Source of the DNA: an uncultured Pseudoruegeria sp.
GTDB taxonomy: Bacteria > Pseudomonadota > Alphaproteobacteria > Rhodobacterales > Rhodobacteraceae
Reading direction: 5' to 3'
Assembly (NCBI GenBank): GCA_947498155.1
Contig: CANMJD010000003.1
Coordinates: forward strand, 310,001 to 374,000
Length of the DNA: 64,000 bases
The first letter of the stretch is position 1. Each line of letters begins with the position of its first letter. Of the stretch, positions 26,171-34,905 are shown one piece after another. The notes beneath the pieces are model-generated. The model did no database searches and had not been told where the DNA came from. It saw only the letters and a list, made by a program, of their open reading frames with translations. The position numbers were made by a program, and so were the translations under genes.

Positions 26171-26917
26171 ATGTCGGACCAGCGCAAACTATATGCCATC
26201 AGCGGCGCAGATCGCATTGCCTTTCTGCAGGGGCTGGTGAGCAATGACGTCAGTCAATTGTCAGACCGCCTTGTCTATGCGGCCATGCTGTCGCCACAAG
26301 GGAAATACCTTGCCGATTTTTTCGTGACCGAACACGAAGATACCATCCTGCTCGATGTCTCTGAGGTCATTGCCGAGGCCTTTATCCGCCGCCTGTCGAT
26401 GTATCGCCTGCGCGCTGATGTGCAGATTGCGCCATCGCCGCTGATCCTGTCGCGCGGGACCGGCACGCCTGTGGCGGGGGCGCTAGCTGACCCGCGCCAT
26501 CCGGCTCTTGGCTGGCGGCTTTATGCACAAAGCCCCGTTGAAACACCCAAGGTTGACTGGGACGCGATCCGCGTAGCCCATTGCATCCCGCAAACCGGCA
26601 TCGAGCTGCAACCGGATGAAACCTATATCCTTGAAGCCGGATTTGAGCGGCTGCACGGGGTCGATTTCAAAAAAGGGTGCTACGTCGGGCAAGAAGTCAC
26701 CGCGCGGATGAAGCATAAAACCAAACTGCGCAAGGGCTTTGCCACGGTCAGAATCACCGGCGCAGCCCCTGTGGGAACGGCGATTGAATCCGGCGGTAAA
26801 CCGGTCGGCACCCTATTTACCCAGGCCAATGGGCAGGCAATTGCCTATCTGCGGTTTGACCGGGCGCAAGGAGAGATGCAGGCAGAGGCCGCCACGCTTA
26901 ATTATGACGCAACGTAA
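26171..26917 (+). CDS. ygfZ: Folate-binding tRNA-modifying GTPase-like YgfZ/IBA57 protein
   Basis: A 248-residue folate-dependent protein that assists assembly or repair of Fe-S clusters. The diagnostic KGCYVGQE motif sits at about 167-174, followed by ARMKHKTKLRKG; the N-terminal AISGADRIAFLQGLVSNDV is also typical. A GGAG site precedes the ATG at 26171. Transcription ends at a hairpin about 10 nt after the stop, which it shares with the convergent efp gene. Confidence 0.92.
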   Translation: MSDQRKLYAISGADRIAFLQGLVSNDVSQLSDRLVYAAMLSPQGKYLADFFVTEHEDTILLDVSEVIAEAFIRRLSMYRLRADVQIAPSPLILSRGTGTPVAGALADPRHPALGWRLYAQSPVETPKVDWDAIRVAHCIPQTGIELQPDETYILEAGFERLHGVDFKKGCYVGQEVTARMKHKTKLRKGFATVRITGAAPVGTAIESGGKPVGTLFTQANGQAIAYLRFDRAQGEMQAEAATLNYDAT

Positions 26918-26928
26918 CAAGACAGCAA

Positions 26929-26948
26929 AAAGGGGCCATACGGCCCCT
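26929..26948. terminator. Hairpin terminator shared by ygfZ and efp
   Basis: AAGGGGCC and GGCCCCTT form an 8-bp stem around a 4-nt loop, flanked by an A-run on the left, between convergent genes. It reads best as a terminator for efp on the minus strand and a weaker one for ygfZ. Confidence 0.65.
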
Positions 26949-26973
26949 TGATCCATCGGAATTGAGCCTGCAA

Positions 26974-27537
26974 TCAGGCGCGTTCGGAATATTCCATGGA
27001 TTCTGTATTGACGATGATGTCCTCGTCCTGACCGACGAAAGGCGGCACCATTACCTTAACACCATTGTCCAGAATAGCCGGTTTGAAAGAGTTCGCTGCC
27101 GTCTGGCCTTTGACCACCGGTTCGGTCTCTACGATGCGGCATTTGACCTTTTGGGGTACCGTCGCATTCAGGGCTTCTTCTTCGTAATATTCAACAACAA
27201 CCATCATTCCATCTTGCAGGAACGGACGGCGTTCACCCAGAATATCTGCTGGAATTTCATACTGATCGTAGGTTTCCATGTCCATAAACACCAGCATACC
27301 GTCGTTCTCATAGAGGAACTGCTGATCCTTTTGCTCAAGGCGCACGCGCTCCACTTTATCGGCACTGCGGAAACGCTCGTTCAGTTTGGAACCGTTGCGC
27401 AGATTCTTCATCTCCACCTGTGCAAAAGCACCCCCCTTACCGGGTTTTACGTGGTCGACTTTTACAGCGGCCCACAGACCACCATTATGCTCCAGCACGT
27501 TACCGGGGCGGATTTCGTTTCCGTTAATTCTGGGCAT
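26974..27537 (-). CDS. efp: Elongation factor P
   Basis: A 187-residue translation factor that rescues ribosomes stalled at polyproline. The tip loop reads VKPGKGGAF with Lys34 at the position modified in the lysine-type EF-P branch. The remaining KOW/OB domains follow ([24 protein letters not shown]). ATG at 27537 matches the family start MPRINGNEI; a longer frame upstream is spurious. It is a single gene whose stop faces the hairpin shared with ygfZ. No modification gene (epmA or epmB) is in the window. Confidence 0.96.
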   Translation of the reverse strand: MPRINGNEIRPGNVLEHNGGLWAAVKVDHVKPGKGGAFAQVEMKNLRNGSKLNERFRSADKVERVRLEQKDQQFLYENDGMLVFMDMETYDQYEIPADILGERRPFLQDGMMVVVEYYEEEALNATVPQKVKCRIVETEPVVKGQTAANSFKPAILDNGVKVMVPPFVGQDEDIIVNTESMEYSERA

Positions 27538-27756
27538 GTAACAAAACCATGTCAAAAAGGTTGATCGGGATAGCGCTAACCCTATATACAGAGCGTCAGG
27601 CGCTGACAAGCCACCCCGACACACATACGATCAAGATAACCAGTTATGCACTTGGCGCATAGCACCCATGATAAAATTGGGATACCGAATCGCGAGAAAA
27701 TCGGGATAGTCGGCGAACGCCAAAAATGCAAGAGCAAGAATAAAAAGGACGACGAG

Positions 27757-28071
27757 ATGGCTGATTTCGTTGATGGCACTGCTTTCAACCATGAACAAGG
27801 CAACCGTGCGAAAAAACTCTTCGCTGCTGTTGTGCTTGCTGCACTGGATGATGCAATTGCCGACGACAAAAAATACGGCAACGGGCCGGAACAGATCGCG
27901 CGTTGGGCTCGTTCCCGCGACGGTCGTGAAGTTCTGTCTTGCGCCGGGATCGACCCCAACGAACGTGTTGTGGGTGGGTTAATGGAATTCGTTTCCAAAG
28001 GGGTTCGGACTTCTGTTGCGCTGTCGCGCGAAGAAAGTGAACGCCGTCAACAGCAGGCCGAAGCGGCATAA
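27757..28071 (+). CDS. Small conserved alphaproteobacterial protein (DUF6280-like)
   Basis: A 104-residue, highly charged cytoplasmic protein (MADFVDGTAFN; FAAVVLAALDDAIADD; GIDPNERVV). The C-terminus is rich in Glu, Arg and Gln. I recall this as a conserved small protein of Roseobacter genomes (DUF6280), of unknown function. ATG at 27757 follows AAAGGACGACGAG; upstream in-frame codons lack coding character. It stands alone between efp and a strong terminator, suggesting its own, perhaps high-level, expression. Confidence 0.7.
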   Translation: MADFVDGTAFNHEQGNRAKKLFAAVVLAALDDAIADDKKYGNGPEQIARWARSRDGREVLSCAGIDPNERVVGGLMEFVSKGVRTSVALSREESERRQQQAEAA

Positions 28072-28101
28072 GCCGACCACGTCTGATCTGTCTGACACTT
28101 T

Positions 28102-28137
28102 AAAAAAGGATGTGCCGCTGCTGGCGCATCCTTTTTT
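28102..28137 (+). terminator. Rho-independent terminator
   Basis: A 15-bp stem (one G-T pair) with a 6-nt loop: A-run plus GGATGTGCC against GGCGCATCC plus T-run. It lies 30 nt after the small DUF6280-like gene and before the convergent membrane-protein gene; with A and T runs on both flanks it can serve both. Confidence 0.88.
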
Positions 28138-28149
28138 CGTGCGGTCTCC

Positions 28150-28725
28150 CTAATCCGCGAACATCAGAAAAAACGCAACATGGGGGACGATCTGCAGTAC
28201 ACCAGCCACGACCAGTATCCCGCGCACCCAAAAGCTATGAAACCGGCGCCAGAGGATCACGATGAGCCCCAGACAAAGCAGCGCCTCTAGGGGGCCGACA
28301 TAATTACCGAAATGATCGCGATCCCAATAGCTGACGGGGGAATAAAACACCCAATCACTCAGCGGCCAGAAATGACGACGCGCATCATCATTGTGTAGCA
28401 GAAAATCAGTCGCCACATGGATCAGCCCCGATCCGGATAACGCGATTAACCAATCGCGCTTGATCCAGAGTGCTACAGCGAACAGCCCACCCCAGAGGAT
28501 AAAGCTGTTATCAATGGCAAAAATGCGCTGCCAACTGTCTGAAAAGTAGTAACTGCCAAAGACCTCTTCGGGCGAGATGCCCAATACGTAGATATTCCAC
28601 GCCACCAGCAGATAGAGCGACAGGTCCGGCAATAGGGCCCCGATCAAGGCGGCCAAATTGGTTTTGGGCTGTTCCGGCTTGCTAAAGATCGCCGCCCCCA
28701 AAAGAAGATGTGCAGGTGTGTTCAT
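28150..28725 (-). CDS. Membrane protein of the YdjM/metal-dependent hydrolase-like type
   Basis: A 191-residue membrane protein with an early TPAHLLLGAAIF segment, GALLPDLSLYLL and SGLIHVATDFLLHNDDARRHFWPLSD. The conserved His/Asp residues at membrane edges resemble the YdjM-like membrane-bound hydrolase family. Four to five hydrophobic segments are visible. It is divergent from cobQ with 62 nt between starts; such proteins are sometimes mislabelled as cobalamin-related because of that neighbour. Biochemical role unknown. Confidence 0.6.
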   Translation of the reverse strand: MNTPAHLLLGAAIFSKPEQPKTNLAALIGALLPDLSLYLLVAWNIYVLGISPEEVFGSYYFSDSWQRIFAIDNSFILWGGLFAVALWIKRDWLIALSGSGLIHVATDFLLHNDDARRHFWPLSDWVFYSPVSYWDRDHFGNYVGPLEALLCLGLIVILWRRFHSFWVRGILVVAGVLQIVPHVAFFLMFAD

Positions 28726-28787
28726 AAGGGCTTTACAAAGGCTCCATCAGCGATATGTCGAATTGGACCTTAGGACAGAGAGTTGCA

Positions 28788-30239
28788 ATGACCAAATCAC
28801 TGATGGTTCAGGGCGCCGGGAGCAATGTCGGGAAATCCATCCTTGTTGCCGGACTGGCCCGTGCCTTTGTAAAGCGCGGCCTTAAGGTGCGCCCGTTCAA
28901 GCCGCAGAACATGTCCAACAATGCCGCAGTGACGGCAGATGGTGGCGAAATCGGTCGGGCGCAGGCCTTGCAGGCGCGGGCCTGCGGGGTGGCACCGGTT
29001 GTTGATATGAATCCTGTGCTGCTAAAACCCGAAAGCGATGTTGGCGCACAGGTGGTGGTACGCGGTCAGCGCCGCGCTACGCTGAAAGCACGGGATTACG
29101 GCGCGATGAAGGCCAGCCTGATGCCAGAGGTGTTGCAGAGCTTTCAGCGCCTTGCGCAGGACTGCGATCTGATCCTTGTCGAAGGTGCGGGCAGCCCCGC
29201 CGAAATCAACCTGCGCGACGGCGATATTGCCAATATGGGATTTGCCGAAGCGGCGGGGGTACCGGTCACCCTGATCGGCGATATCGATCGCGGCGGTGTC
29301 ATTGCACAGCTTGTTGGCACCCATGCAGTGTTACCCGACGCGGACCGCAACCGGATCAGCAGTTTTGCCATCAATAAATTTCGTGGTGATCCCAGCCTGT
29401 TTGATGCCGGTCTGACCGAAATCATCCAGCGCACCGGCTGGGCCAGCCTTGGGGTTTTGCCGTGGTTTGATCAGGCCTGGAAACTACCTGCCGAAGACGT
29501 CATGGACATCGCCTCCTCTAAGGGTTCCGGCCTGAAAATCGCCGTGCCGCATCTGTCGCGCATTGCCAATTTTGACGATCTTGATCCGCTTTCGGCGGAA
29601 CCGGATGTCTCGGTTGAGATCATCCGCGCCGGTGCCCCCCTGCCCCTTGATGCCGATCTGATCCTGATCCCCGGCTCAAAATCCACCATCGCCGATCTGG
29701 CCTATTTCCGCCAACAAGGCTGGGACATCGATCTGGCGGCCCATGTGCGTCGCGGGGGGCATGTGCTGGGCATTTGTGGCGGCTACCAGATGCTGGGCAC
29801 CCGCATAGAGGACCCCGAAGGCATCGAAGGCGCACCCGCCTCAGTGGCGGGGCTCGGGCTGCTGGAGATCACCACGGTGATGAAGCCCTCAAAGACGCTG
29901 GCGCTGACGTCTGCGACTGATCTGGACAGCGGCACGGCGCTTGAAGGCTATGAAATCCATATCGGAGAGACAACTGGGCCAGATTGCGCGGCGGGCTGGC
30001 TTTCGGTGCGGGGGCAACCCCATGGGGCGCAGTCCGGCAATGGCAAAATTCGCGGGTGTTATCTGCATGGTCTGTTTACGGCTGACAAATTTCGCGCCGC
30101 CTATTTGCAGCGTTTGGGCACCCATATTGGGGGGACCGCCTATGAGGTTGAGGTCGACAGCACCTTGGATGCGCTTGCCGCGCATCTGGAAACCCATCTG
30201 GATCTAGATCTATTGTGGCAGTTGGCGGCAGAGATTTAG
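28788..30239 (+). CDS. cobQ: Cobyric acid synthase
   Basis: A 483-residue amidase that adds four amide groups to adenosyl-cobyrinic acid diamide in B12 synthesis. The N-terminal ATP-binding domain begins with the P-loop GAGSNVGKS (residues 9-17) and has [10 protein letters not shown] and [10 protein letters not shown]. The C-terminal glutamine amidotransferase domain has the nucleophile in [10 protein letters not shown] near residue 328 and the histidine in [11 protein letters not shown] at 28788 is preceded by GGACAGAG; an ATG 33 nt upstream is less likely. No other cob genes are adjacent. Confidence 0.95.
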   Translation: MTKSLMVQGAGSNVGKSILVAGLARAFVKRGLKVRPFKPQNMSNNAAVTADGGEIGRAQALQARACGVAPVVDMNPVLLKPESDVGAQVVVRGQRRATLKARDYGAMKASLMPEVLQSFQRLAQDCDLILVEGAGSPAEINLRDGDIANMGFAEAAGVPVTLIGDIDRGGVIAQLVGTHAVLPDADRNRISSFAINKFRGDPSLFDAGLTEIIQRTGWASLGVLPWFDQAWKLPAEDVMDIASSKGSGLKIAVPHLSRIANFDDLDPLSAEPDVSVEIIRAGAPLPLDADLILIPGSKSTIADLAYFRQQGWDIDLAAHVRRGGHVLGICGGYQMLGTRIEDPEGIEGAPASVAGLGLLEITTVMKPSKTLALTSATDLDSGTALEGYEIHIGETTGPDCAAGWLSVRGQPHGAQSGNGKIRGCYLHGLFTADKFRAAYLQRLGTHIGGTAYEVEVDSTLDALAAHLETHLDLDLLWQLAAEI

Positions 30240-30252
30240 GCCCTAAAAGGAC

Positions 30253-31200
30253 CTATTCAAAATCCTGCGTCGCAAGTACACGGTTGATTTCAGTGCGCAC
30301 CAACTTGCGGACATTGCGGGTGATCCGTTCACCCAATACACCCTGAAGCTCTTCGCGCACCAAATCCCGCACCAGATCGCGCAAAGCGTCTTCATCAAGG
30401 ATAAAGGCGTCCTCATCTGCGCGTTGGTCTTGCGGGTCTGCCGGTGCGGGTTCGAAAGCCTCAACAGCTGGTTCGGCCGTGTTTTCCAAACTGTCCTCAA
30501 AGGCCAAAGCCTCTGCAGCTTCGGCGTCTTGAGCCAGCGTTTCAGCCGCTTCAAACTGCAAGTCTTGTTTCTCTGATCGTGACACCTCGGAAAGCTCAAG
30601 CGCAGGCTCTTGTCCGCCCTCTTCTTCAACGTCAGTCCGCATTTCCGTTTTGGGCAGATCCGCCTCTGGCTCGGCGGCTTTTTTCTGACCGACTGACACA
30701 AAATGCGGCACCCAGTCCAGCGTTTCGACTTCGGGGCTGGAGCCAACTTCTTCGGAGCCATCAGGCTCAAATTCGATGTTCTGATCGCTAACGACGGATT
30801 CAAGCTCTGCGATTGTGTCTTCCAGACTCACCAAACGGGCGTTGGCCTTGGCCACGTCCGCATCGGGAAGCACGGTTTCAACGGCAAATTCATCGGTAGA
30901 CAAAACGTCGGCAGCTTCGCGTAGCTCTGCAGGTGTCGCCGCCGGAAGATCATGCAGGTCGCGCATTTCCATTTCCGAGAGCTGCAACACATCTTCTGAT
31001 TCGGGCGATGCTTCGGGTGCAACATCCGGTAAAACGCGCAGAGCCGGAGACAGCACCAATCGATCAGATGCGTCAGCGCTGGCGGAAAGTCCCCCTTTGG
31101 GTTCTTTGCTTGGCGCCAAGGGCTCTTGCGTGCGGACCTCTTCCGAGACCAAACGCCGGATCGAACTCAGCACGTCCTCCATTTCCGCTTTGCGTTCCAT
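30253..31200 (-). CDS. PopZ-like polar organising protein (DUF2497-like) candidate
   Basis: A 315-residue, very acidic, proline- and glutamate-rich, mostly disordered protein. The N-terminus MEDVLSSIRRLVSEE mirrors the PopZ/DUF2497 opening (MEEILASIRRIISED-like), and the C-terminal helices (DLVRDLVREELQGVLGERI; VRKLVRTEINRVLA) resemble the PopZ oligomerisation end. PopZ forms a polar matrix that anchors the chromosome origin. The neighbours tolC and pcm reproduce the alphaproteobacterial pcm-tolC-popZ order that I recall from Caulobacter and relatives, which supports the call. Central residues show no conservation I can judge. Confidence 0.6.
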   Translation of the reverse strand: MERKAEMEDVLSSIRRLVSEEVRTQEPLAPSKEPKGGLSASADASDRLVLSPALRVLPDVAPEASPESEDVLQLSEMEMRDLHDLPAATPAELREAADVLSTDEFAVETVLPDADVAKANARLVSLEDTIAELESVVSDQNIEFEPDGSEEVGSSPEVETLDWVPHFVSVGQKKAAEPEADLPKTEMRTDVEEEGGQEPALELSEVSRSEKQDLQFEAAETLAQDAEAAEALAFEDSLENTAEPAVEAFEPAPADPQDQRADEDAFILDEDALRDLVRDLVREELQGVLGERITRNVRKLVRTEINRVLATQDFE

Positions 31201-31286
31201 ATCTGCCTCAATCGTGCCTACTGCTTGCCGCTAAGTGTAGCGACAAGCGGCAAACCACACAACACATTGTGTGCAAACCAAAAAGA

Positions 31287-32684
31287 TCAGTCTTTTCCGA
31301 TGGCACGCAAGACACGGTCAAGATCTTGCCCCTGCTTGCTCAGGCCAGCTGGCGCATCTTTAACCGCATTATAATAGGCAACCGGATCATAGGTCGGAAT
31401 GCCCAGATTAAGGTGATCCACCGTCATCAGCCCCATAGCAGACAGGAGTTGATAGGTGGCGACATAGACATCAATCTGCGCAGAAACCAATTCAGCCTGT
31501 GCATCCAGCAGGTCCTGTTCTGCGTCCAAAACATCCAGCGTGGTCCGCGCGCCAAGTTGTGCCTCTTCGCGGGTGCCGTCAAAGGCTTCCTGTGCGGCGC
31601 GTACCTGTTGGGTACCAGCCCGCACACTGGCCTCGGCCACCAAAATTGAGGACCATGCATTACCAACCTCTAGCCCCAGTGAATGGCGCACAAAATGCAG
31701 TGAGCCACGGGCCGCATCGCGATTGGCTATTGCCTGCCGTGTGGCAGAGGCCAATGCCCCACCGCGATAAATCGGGCCGGATAGTTGCAATCCGACGCTT
31801 GCATCCTGCCGGGTATCGCCAACGGTTAAGTCGCCAAAACTATGGGAAAGTTCGCCAAAGGCGCTTACCGTGGGCAGCTTGGCCGTATCGGCGCGGGCAA
31901 TGTTAATTTCGGCAACGGTCACGCTGCGCTTGGCTTGGGACATATCCGGGTGGGTCCGCACGGCGATGTCGCGCGCCGTTTCAAGCGAGGCCGCCGTACT
32001 TGGCAAGGCACCTGGGGCTCCGGGGCTGTTCGGATAGACCCCAACAGCCGCACGGTATTCTTCACGGGATTGCGCAAGGCTGCCCTGTGCAGCCGCCAAT
32101 GTAGAGCGCGCGGACGCAAGCCGCGCCTCCGCAAGGGAGACATCCGTACGGGTGACTTCCCCGACTTCGAAACGGTCGCGAGCAGCACGGAGTTCCTCAG
32201 AGATCAGGCGGACAGAGTTTTCCGCCAAGGAGACGAACTCTTGGCTCCGGCGCACGTTCATATGGGCCACAAGACCGCGCAGCAGCACGTCTTGCTCAAT
32301 GCCCACCAAAGCATCTCGTGTCGCCAGAACGGTTTCTTTCGCCGCATCAATCGCCAAACGGGTGCGACCGAAATCATAAACCATCAGGCTAGCTGTCAGA
32401 CCAACGCTCCCGCCATCAGAATTGGAGGAGCCGGAAAAGTTGTTATGGGCGTAAGAATAGGAATAGCGTGCAGTATAATCCAGCGTCGGGCGCAACAGCG
32501 CCACGGCTTGCGCCACGTCTTCGTCAGCGGCCCGCAGCACCGCGCGGTTCTGCTCTAGCAAGCCGCTGTGATTATAGGCCCCGATCAGCGTATCCGCCAA
32601 AGACTGCGCAAAGGCAGAAGGGGCACTTAAAAAAGTTGCCATAGCCAGCATGGCCAGTTTTGTTTTCGTTCTTCTGCTCGACAT
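31287..32684 (-). CDS. tolC: TolC-family outer membrane efflux protein
   Basis: A 465-residue outer-membrane channel subunit. A Sec signal ends at SAFA near residue 26. Two internally similar halves follow, with the typical long helices (AEARLASARSTLAAAQGSL; DAEQDLLDAQAELVSAQIDV) and YDFGRTRLAIDAA and SGPIYRGG segments. As a trimer it forms the exit duct for type I secretion or RND efflux. It lies between pcm and the PopZ-like gene on the same strand, with an 86-nt gap containing an inverted repeat (TTGCCGCT/AGCGGCAA) without a T-run. Its inner-membrane partner is not in the window. Confidence 0.92.
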   Translation of the reverse strand: MSSRRTKTKLAMLAMATFLSAPSAFAQSLADTLIGAYNHSGLLEQNRAVLRAADEDVAQAVALLRPTLDYTARYSYSYAHNNFSGSSNSDGGSVGLTASLMVYDFGRTRLAIDAAKETVLATRDALVGIEQDVLLRGLVAHMNVRRSQEFVSLAENSVRLISEELRAARDRFEVGEVTRTDVSLAEARLASARSTLAAAQGSLAQSREEYRAAVGVYPNSPGAPGALPSTAASLETARDIAVRTHPDMSQAKRSVTVAEINIARADTAKLPTVSAFGELSHSFGDLTVGDTRQDASVGLQLSGPIYRGGALASATRQAIANRDAARGSLHFVRHSLGLEVGNAWSSILVAEASVRAGTQQVRAAQEAFDGTREEAQLGARTTLDVLDAEQDLLDAQAELVSAQIDVYVATYQLLSAMGLMTVDHLNLGIPTYDPVAYYNAVKDAPAGLSKQGQDLDRVLRAIGKD

Positions 32685-32733
32685 TACAATGTCCTCTGAT
32701 TTACACAGATGTGTCTTTATTTATTTTCTTATA

Positions 32734-33387
32734 TCACAAACTGAATTGAGCTGTCTTTTTAAATCCGGGCAGCACCGGCGCACCGGCGTTGCACACCCGA
32801 CGCCATGTGACAACACCGTTCCGTTTGTGGCCAATTTTCACCAGACCCAATTCACCCTCGGCAAAAAGCGCGGCGATCCGCCCGCCTTCTTTGAGCTGGG
32901 ACAAAATGGTGTCCGGGATCTCTTCGACCGCGCCTTGAATTGTGATCACATCGTAGGGGCCGTGTTTTTCAGCGCCTTGGGCCAAAGGGCGTTCCAGCAA
33001 GGCGACATTGTCAGCACCCAGATCGGCCAAAAGCACCTCACCTTCGCTGACCATCCCAGCGTCTTCTTCGATGCCGACGACCGCCTCTGCAATCCGCGCC
33101 ATCAAGGCGCTGGAATAGCCCTGCCCGCATCCGATATCGAGCACCAATTCATCGGGCTGAATGTCCAACGCGTCCAGCATCTTGGCAAAGCTGCGCGGTT
33201 CCAGCAGCACCCGTCCGGGCGCAAATTCGAGATTTTCGCCTATATAGGCCGCCTCAGCCAGCGTCGCTGGCACAAAAATCTCGCGCGGCACGGACAGCAT
33301 TGCCTCAATAATCGGAAACTTTGTGACATCAGAGGGTCTGACCTGCGTATCCACCATGGTGGTGCGGCGGCTCTCAAAATCGGGCAT
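32734..33387 (-). CDS. pcm: Protein-L-isoaspartate O-methyltransferase
   Basis: A 217-residue SAM-dependent methyltransferase that repairs isoaspartyl residues. It has the N-terminal MVDTQVRPSDV motif common in alphaproteobacteria, the SAM-binding loop VLDIGCGQGYSSALMA and a later post-motif YDVITIQGAVEEIP. ATG at 33387 fits the family; the longer frame adds 34 non-homologous residues. It is upstream of tolC on the same strand (49 nt gap) and probably co-transcribed with it. Confidence 0.92.
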   Translation of the reverse strand: MPDFESRRTTMVDTQVRPSDVTKFPIIEAMLSVPREIFVPATLAEAAYIGENLEFAPGRVLLEPRSFAKMLDALDIQPDELVLDIGCGQGYSSALMARIAEAVVGIEEDAGMVSEGEVLLADLGADNVALLERPLAQGAEKHGPYDVITIQGAVEEIPDTILSQLKEGGRIAALFAEGELGLVKIGHKRNGVVTWRRVCNAGAPVLPGFKKTAQFSL

Positions 33388-33477
33388 TATGGCATCTCTT
33401 GCATAGGGTGCGGATGGATTGTTTTTTGGCACAGAAGCCAAAGCGGGGCAACTCTGCACTTCATGATTAATTGTCGC

Positions 33478-33504
33478 TTGCACCCTCAATTTTCATCGTA
33501 TAGG
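33478..33504 (+). promoter_or_regulatory. Candidate promoter of tRNA-Cys
   Basis: TTGCAC and TATAGG elements with a 15-nt spacer end 15 nt before the mature tRNA. The spacer is short, so the assignment is tentative. Confidence 0.35.
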
Positions 33505-33519
33505 AAGCCCTCACCCTTC

Positions 33520-33593
33520 GGCGAGTTGGCGGAGTGGTGACGCAGCGGATTGCAAATCCGTGTACACCGGTTCGATTCCGGTACTCGCCTCCA
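33520..33593 (+). tRNA. tRNA-Cys (anticodon GCA); integration site of the element
   Basis: A 74-nt cloverleaf including an encoded CCA. The acceptor GGCGAGT pairs with ACTCGCC, the anticodon loop is ATTGCAAAT with anticodon GCA, and the T-loop is GGTTCGATTCC. A tyrosine integrase gene begins about 70 nt beyond the 3' end and transcribes toward the tRNA, the usual layout of an element inserted into the 3' half of a tRNA gene. The tRNA itself remains intact. Confidence 0.96.
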
Positions 33594-33661
33594 ATAAAAT
33601 CAATGACTTGCTTCATCCTTTCTCTCCTTCACTGCCATTTTTGAAACAACCGTTGAAACTT

Positions 33662-34693
33662 TCACGTTTCGGTCTTGCTTCGTTCCATTTGATTTCTTGC
33701 CTCTTGAGCGCGCTTCGCGAGCTCTCTTTGCCGGATCGGCCCACCGTACTTTTTGAGCATCTCAACGCCTGAATGGCCGGTGACGGCTTTGACCATCTCG
33801 TCATCACACCCAGCCAGATACAGCTCAATCGTCGCATTTTTCCTGAGCCCGTGCGTTTTGTAGTAGCTCGCCTTCTCGTGCTTCATCTTCTTTTTGATGG
33901 AGCGCATTTCCTCGGCGATGATGCGATAGCTGACCGACCTGCCCTTAGCGTCAGTCACGACCGTGCCGTCCGTTCGCTCGAGCCCGTCCAGGTGAGCCTT
34001 GAGACGATCAGTGAGCGGGATCCACAGCGGCTTGTCGGTTTTACCCTGAGTGAAATCGAATCCTTCGTCGGAAAAGTGTGCCCACTTCATCTTTACGACG
34101 TCGCCAATTCGCTGGCCTGTGCCAACGCAAAGCTCGTAGACCAGTCGCGCACGCTCAGAAGCCAGCGCTTCGAACTCTGCGCGGACATCGTCCGGCCAAG
34201 GCTCCCAGCCATCGCTCTGCTGCTTTAAGAGCGGAATGCCTTTCGCCGGATTGCCGTGCTCCTTCTTAATAAAGCCAATCAATCGTGCGTGGTTCATCAA
34301 GACGACCATGACCTGGACGAGATAATTGGCTTGCCGCCAGTGATCCGCATTGGCGCGGTGCAATTCGTAGATATGATGGGTCTCGATCCTGGCCGGGTCT
34401 TTCTCGGCCCAGATCTCACGAATGTGGCTGATATACCGCCGATAGTCGGATCTCGTCCGGGGCTTCAGCTTTTTGTAGGCGTCGCTCTCGTAATAGCTCA
34501 GGATTAAGGCCTCAAAGTTACGCTTCACCGGCGCAGGCGCTGGCTTTCCTTTAAGCAGGCGATTGTAATGATCCCAAAATTCCGGAGTGCCCGCTTCCTC
34601 ATGCATCATGACAGAGATGCCGCGCGAACGCCGGATGAACCGAAGGTATCCTCTGTCATTGTAGACGTATTTTGGAAGGCTCTTGCGGGTCAT
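33662..34693 (-). CDS. int: Tyrosine-recombinase integrase
   Basis: A 343-residue phage-type integrase. The N-terminal SAM-like DNA-binding domain occupies about residues 55-160. The catalytic domain shows Arg in GTGQRIGDVV, HGLRK (His-x-x-Arg), the GHSG histidine and the tyrosine in MLKKYGG. It integrates and excises the element at the tRNA-Cys gene 68 nt away. Its start overlaps the stop of a small upstream gene (ATGA), so its translation is coupled. All catalytic residues are intact, so the element may be mobile. Confidence 0.9.
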   Translation of the reverse strand: MTRKSLPKYVYNDRGYLRFIRRSRGISVMMHEEAGTPEFWDHYNRLLKGKPAPAPVKRNFEALILSYYESDAYKKLKPRTRSDYRRYISHIREIWAEKDPARIETHHIYELHRANADHWRQANYLVQVMVVLMNHARLIGFIKKEHGNPAKGIPLLKQQSDGWEPWPDDVRAEFEALASERARLVYELCVGTGQRIGDVVKMKWAHFSDEGFDFTQGKTDKPLWIPLTDRLKAHLDGLERTDGTVVTDAKGRSVSYRIIAEEMRSIKKKMKHEKASYYKTHGLRKNATIELYLAGCDDEMVKAVTGHSGVEMLKKYGGPIRQRELAKRAQEARNQMERSKTET

Positions 34694-34881
34694 TCGCCCA
34701 TTCTCAGGTCACTGTTGAGAAAGTCGTCAGCTGCCTCTGGCGCGACCATGTTGGCATCGACGATGACACTGCCATCTGGCTTGATCTCGAACTTCGCGCG
34801 TTGCCAACCTGCCTCCCGCGCCTCGCGGATAAAAGCCGAGGCCGCTTGTTTCGCTTTCGTCTGTGCACTTACTTTCGTCAT
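34690..34881 (-). CDS. Small protein coupled to the integrase, unknown
   Basis: A 63-residue protein (MTKVSAQTKAKQAASAFIREAREAG...) with a basic helical N-terminus and an acidic C-terminus, translated directly into the integrase by an ATGA overlap. The alternating KQAAS/FIREAREAGW helix and the phrase IKPDGSVIV recur in small proteins placed ahead of integrases in alphaproteobacterial islands. It could be a recombination-directionality or regulatory factor (inference). It shows no canonical excisionase winged helix. Confidence 0.65.
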   Translation of the reverse strand: MTKVSAQTKAKQAASAFIREAREAGWQRAKFEIKPDGSVIVDANMVAPEAADDFLNSDLRMGE

Positions 34882-34905
34882 CTTATCGACACCTCTCTCA
34901 CCTCG

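Noticed and set aside
28150-28725. Cobalamin-biosynthesis role of the membrane protein beside cobQ
   Set aside because: The sequence resembles YdjM-like membrane proteins; the B12 link would rest only on the neighbour and the two are divergent.
31210-31260. Terminator between the PopZ-like gene and tolC
   Set aside because: TTGCCGCT/AGCGGCAA can pair but the loop is long and no T-run follows on the minus strand.
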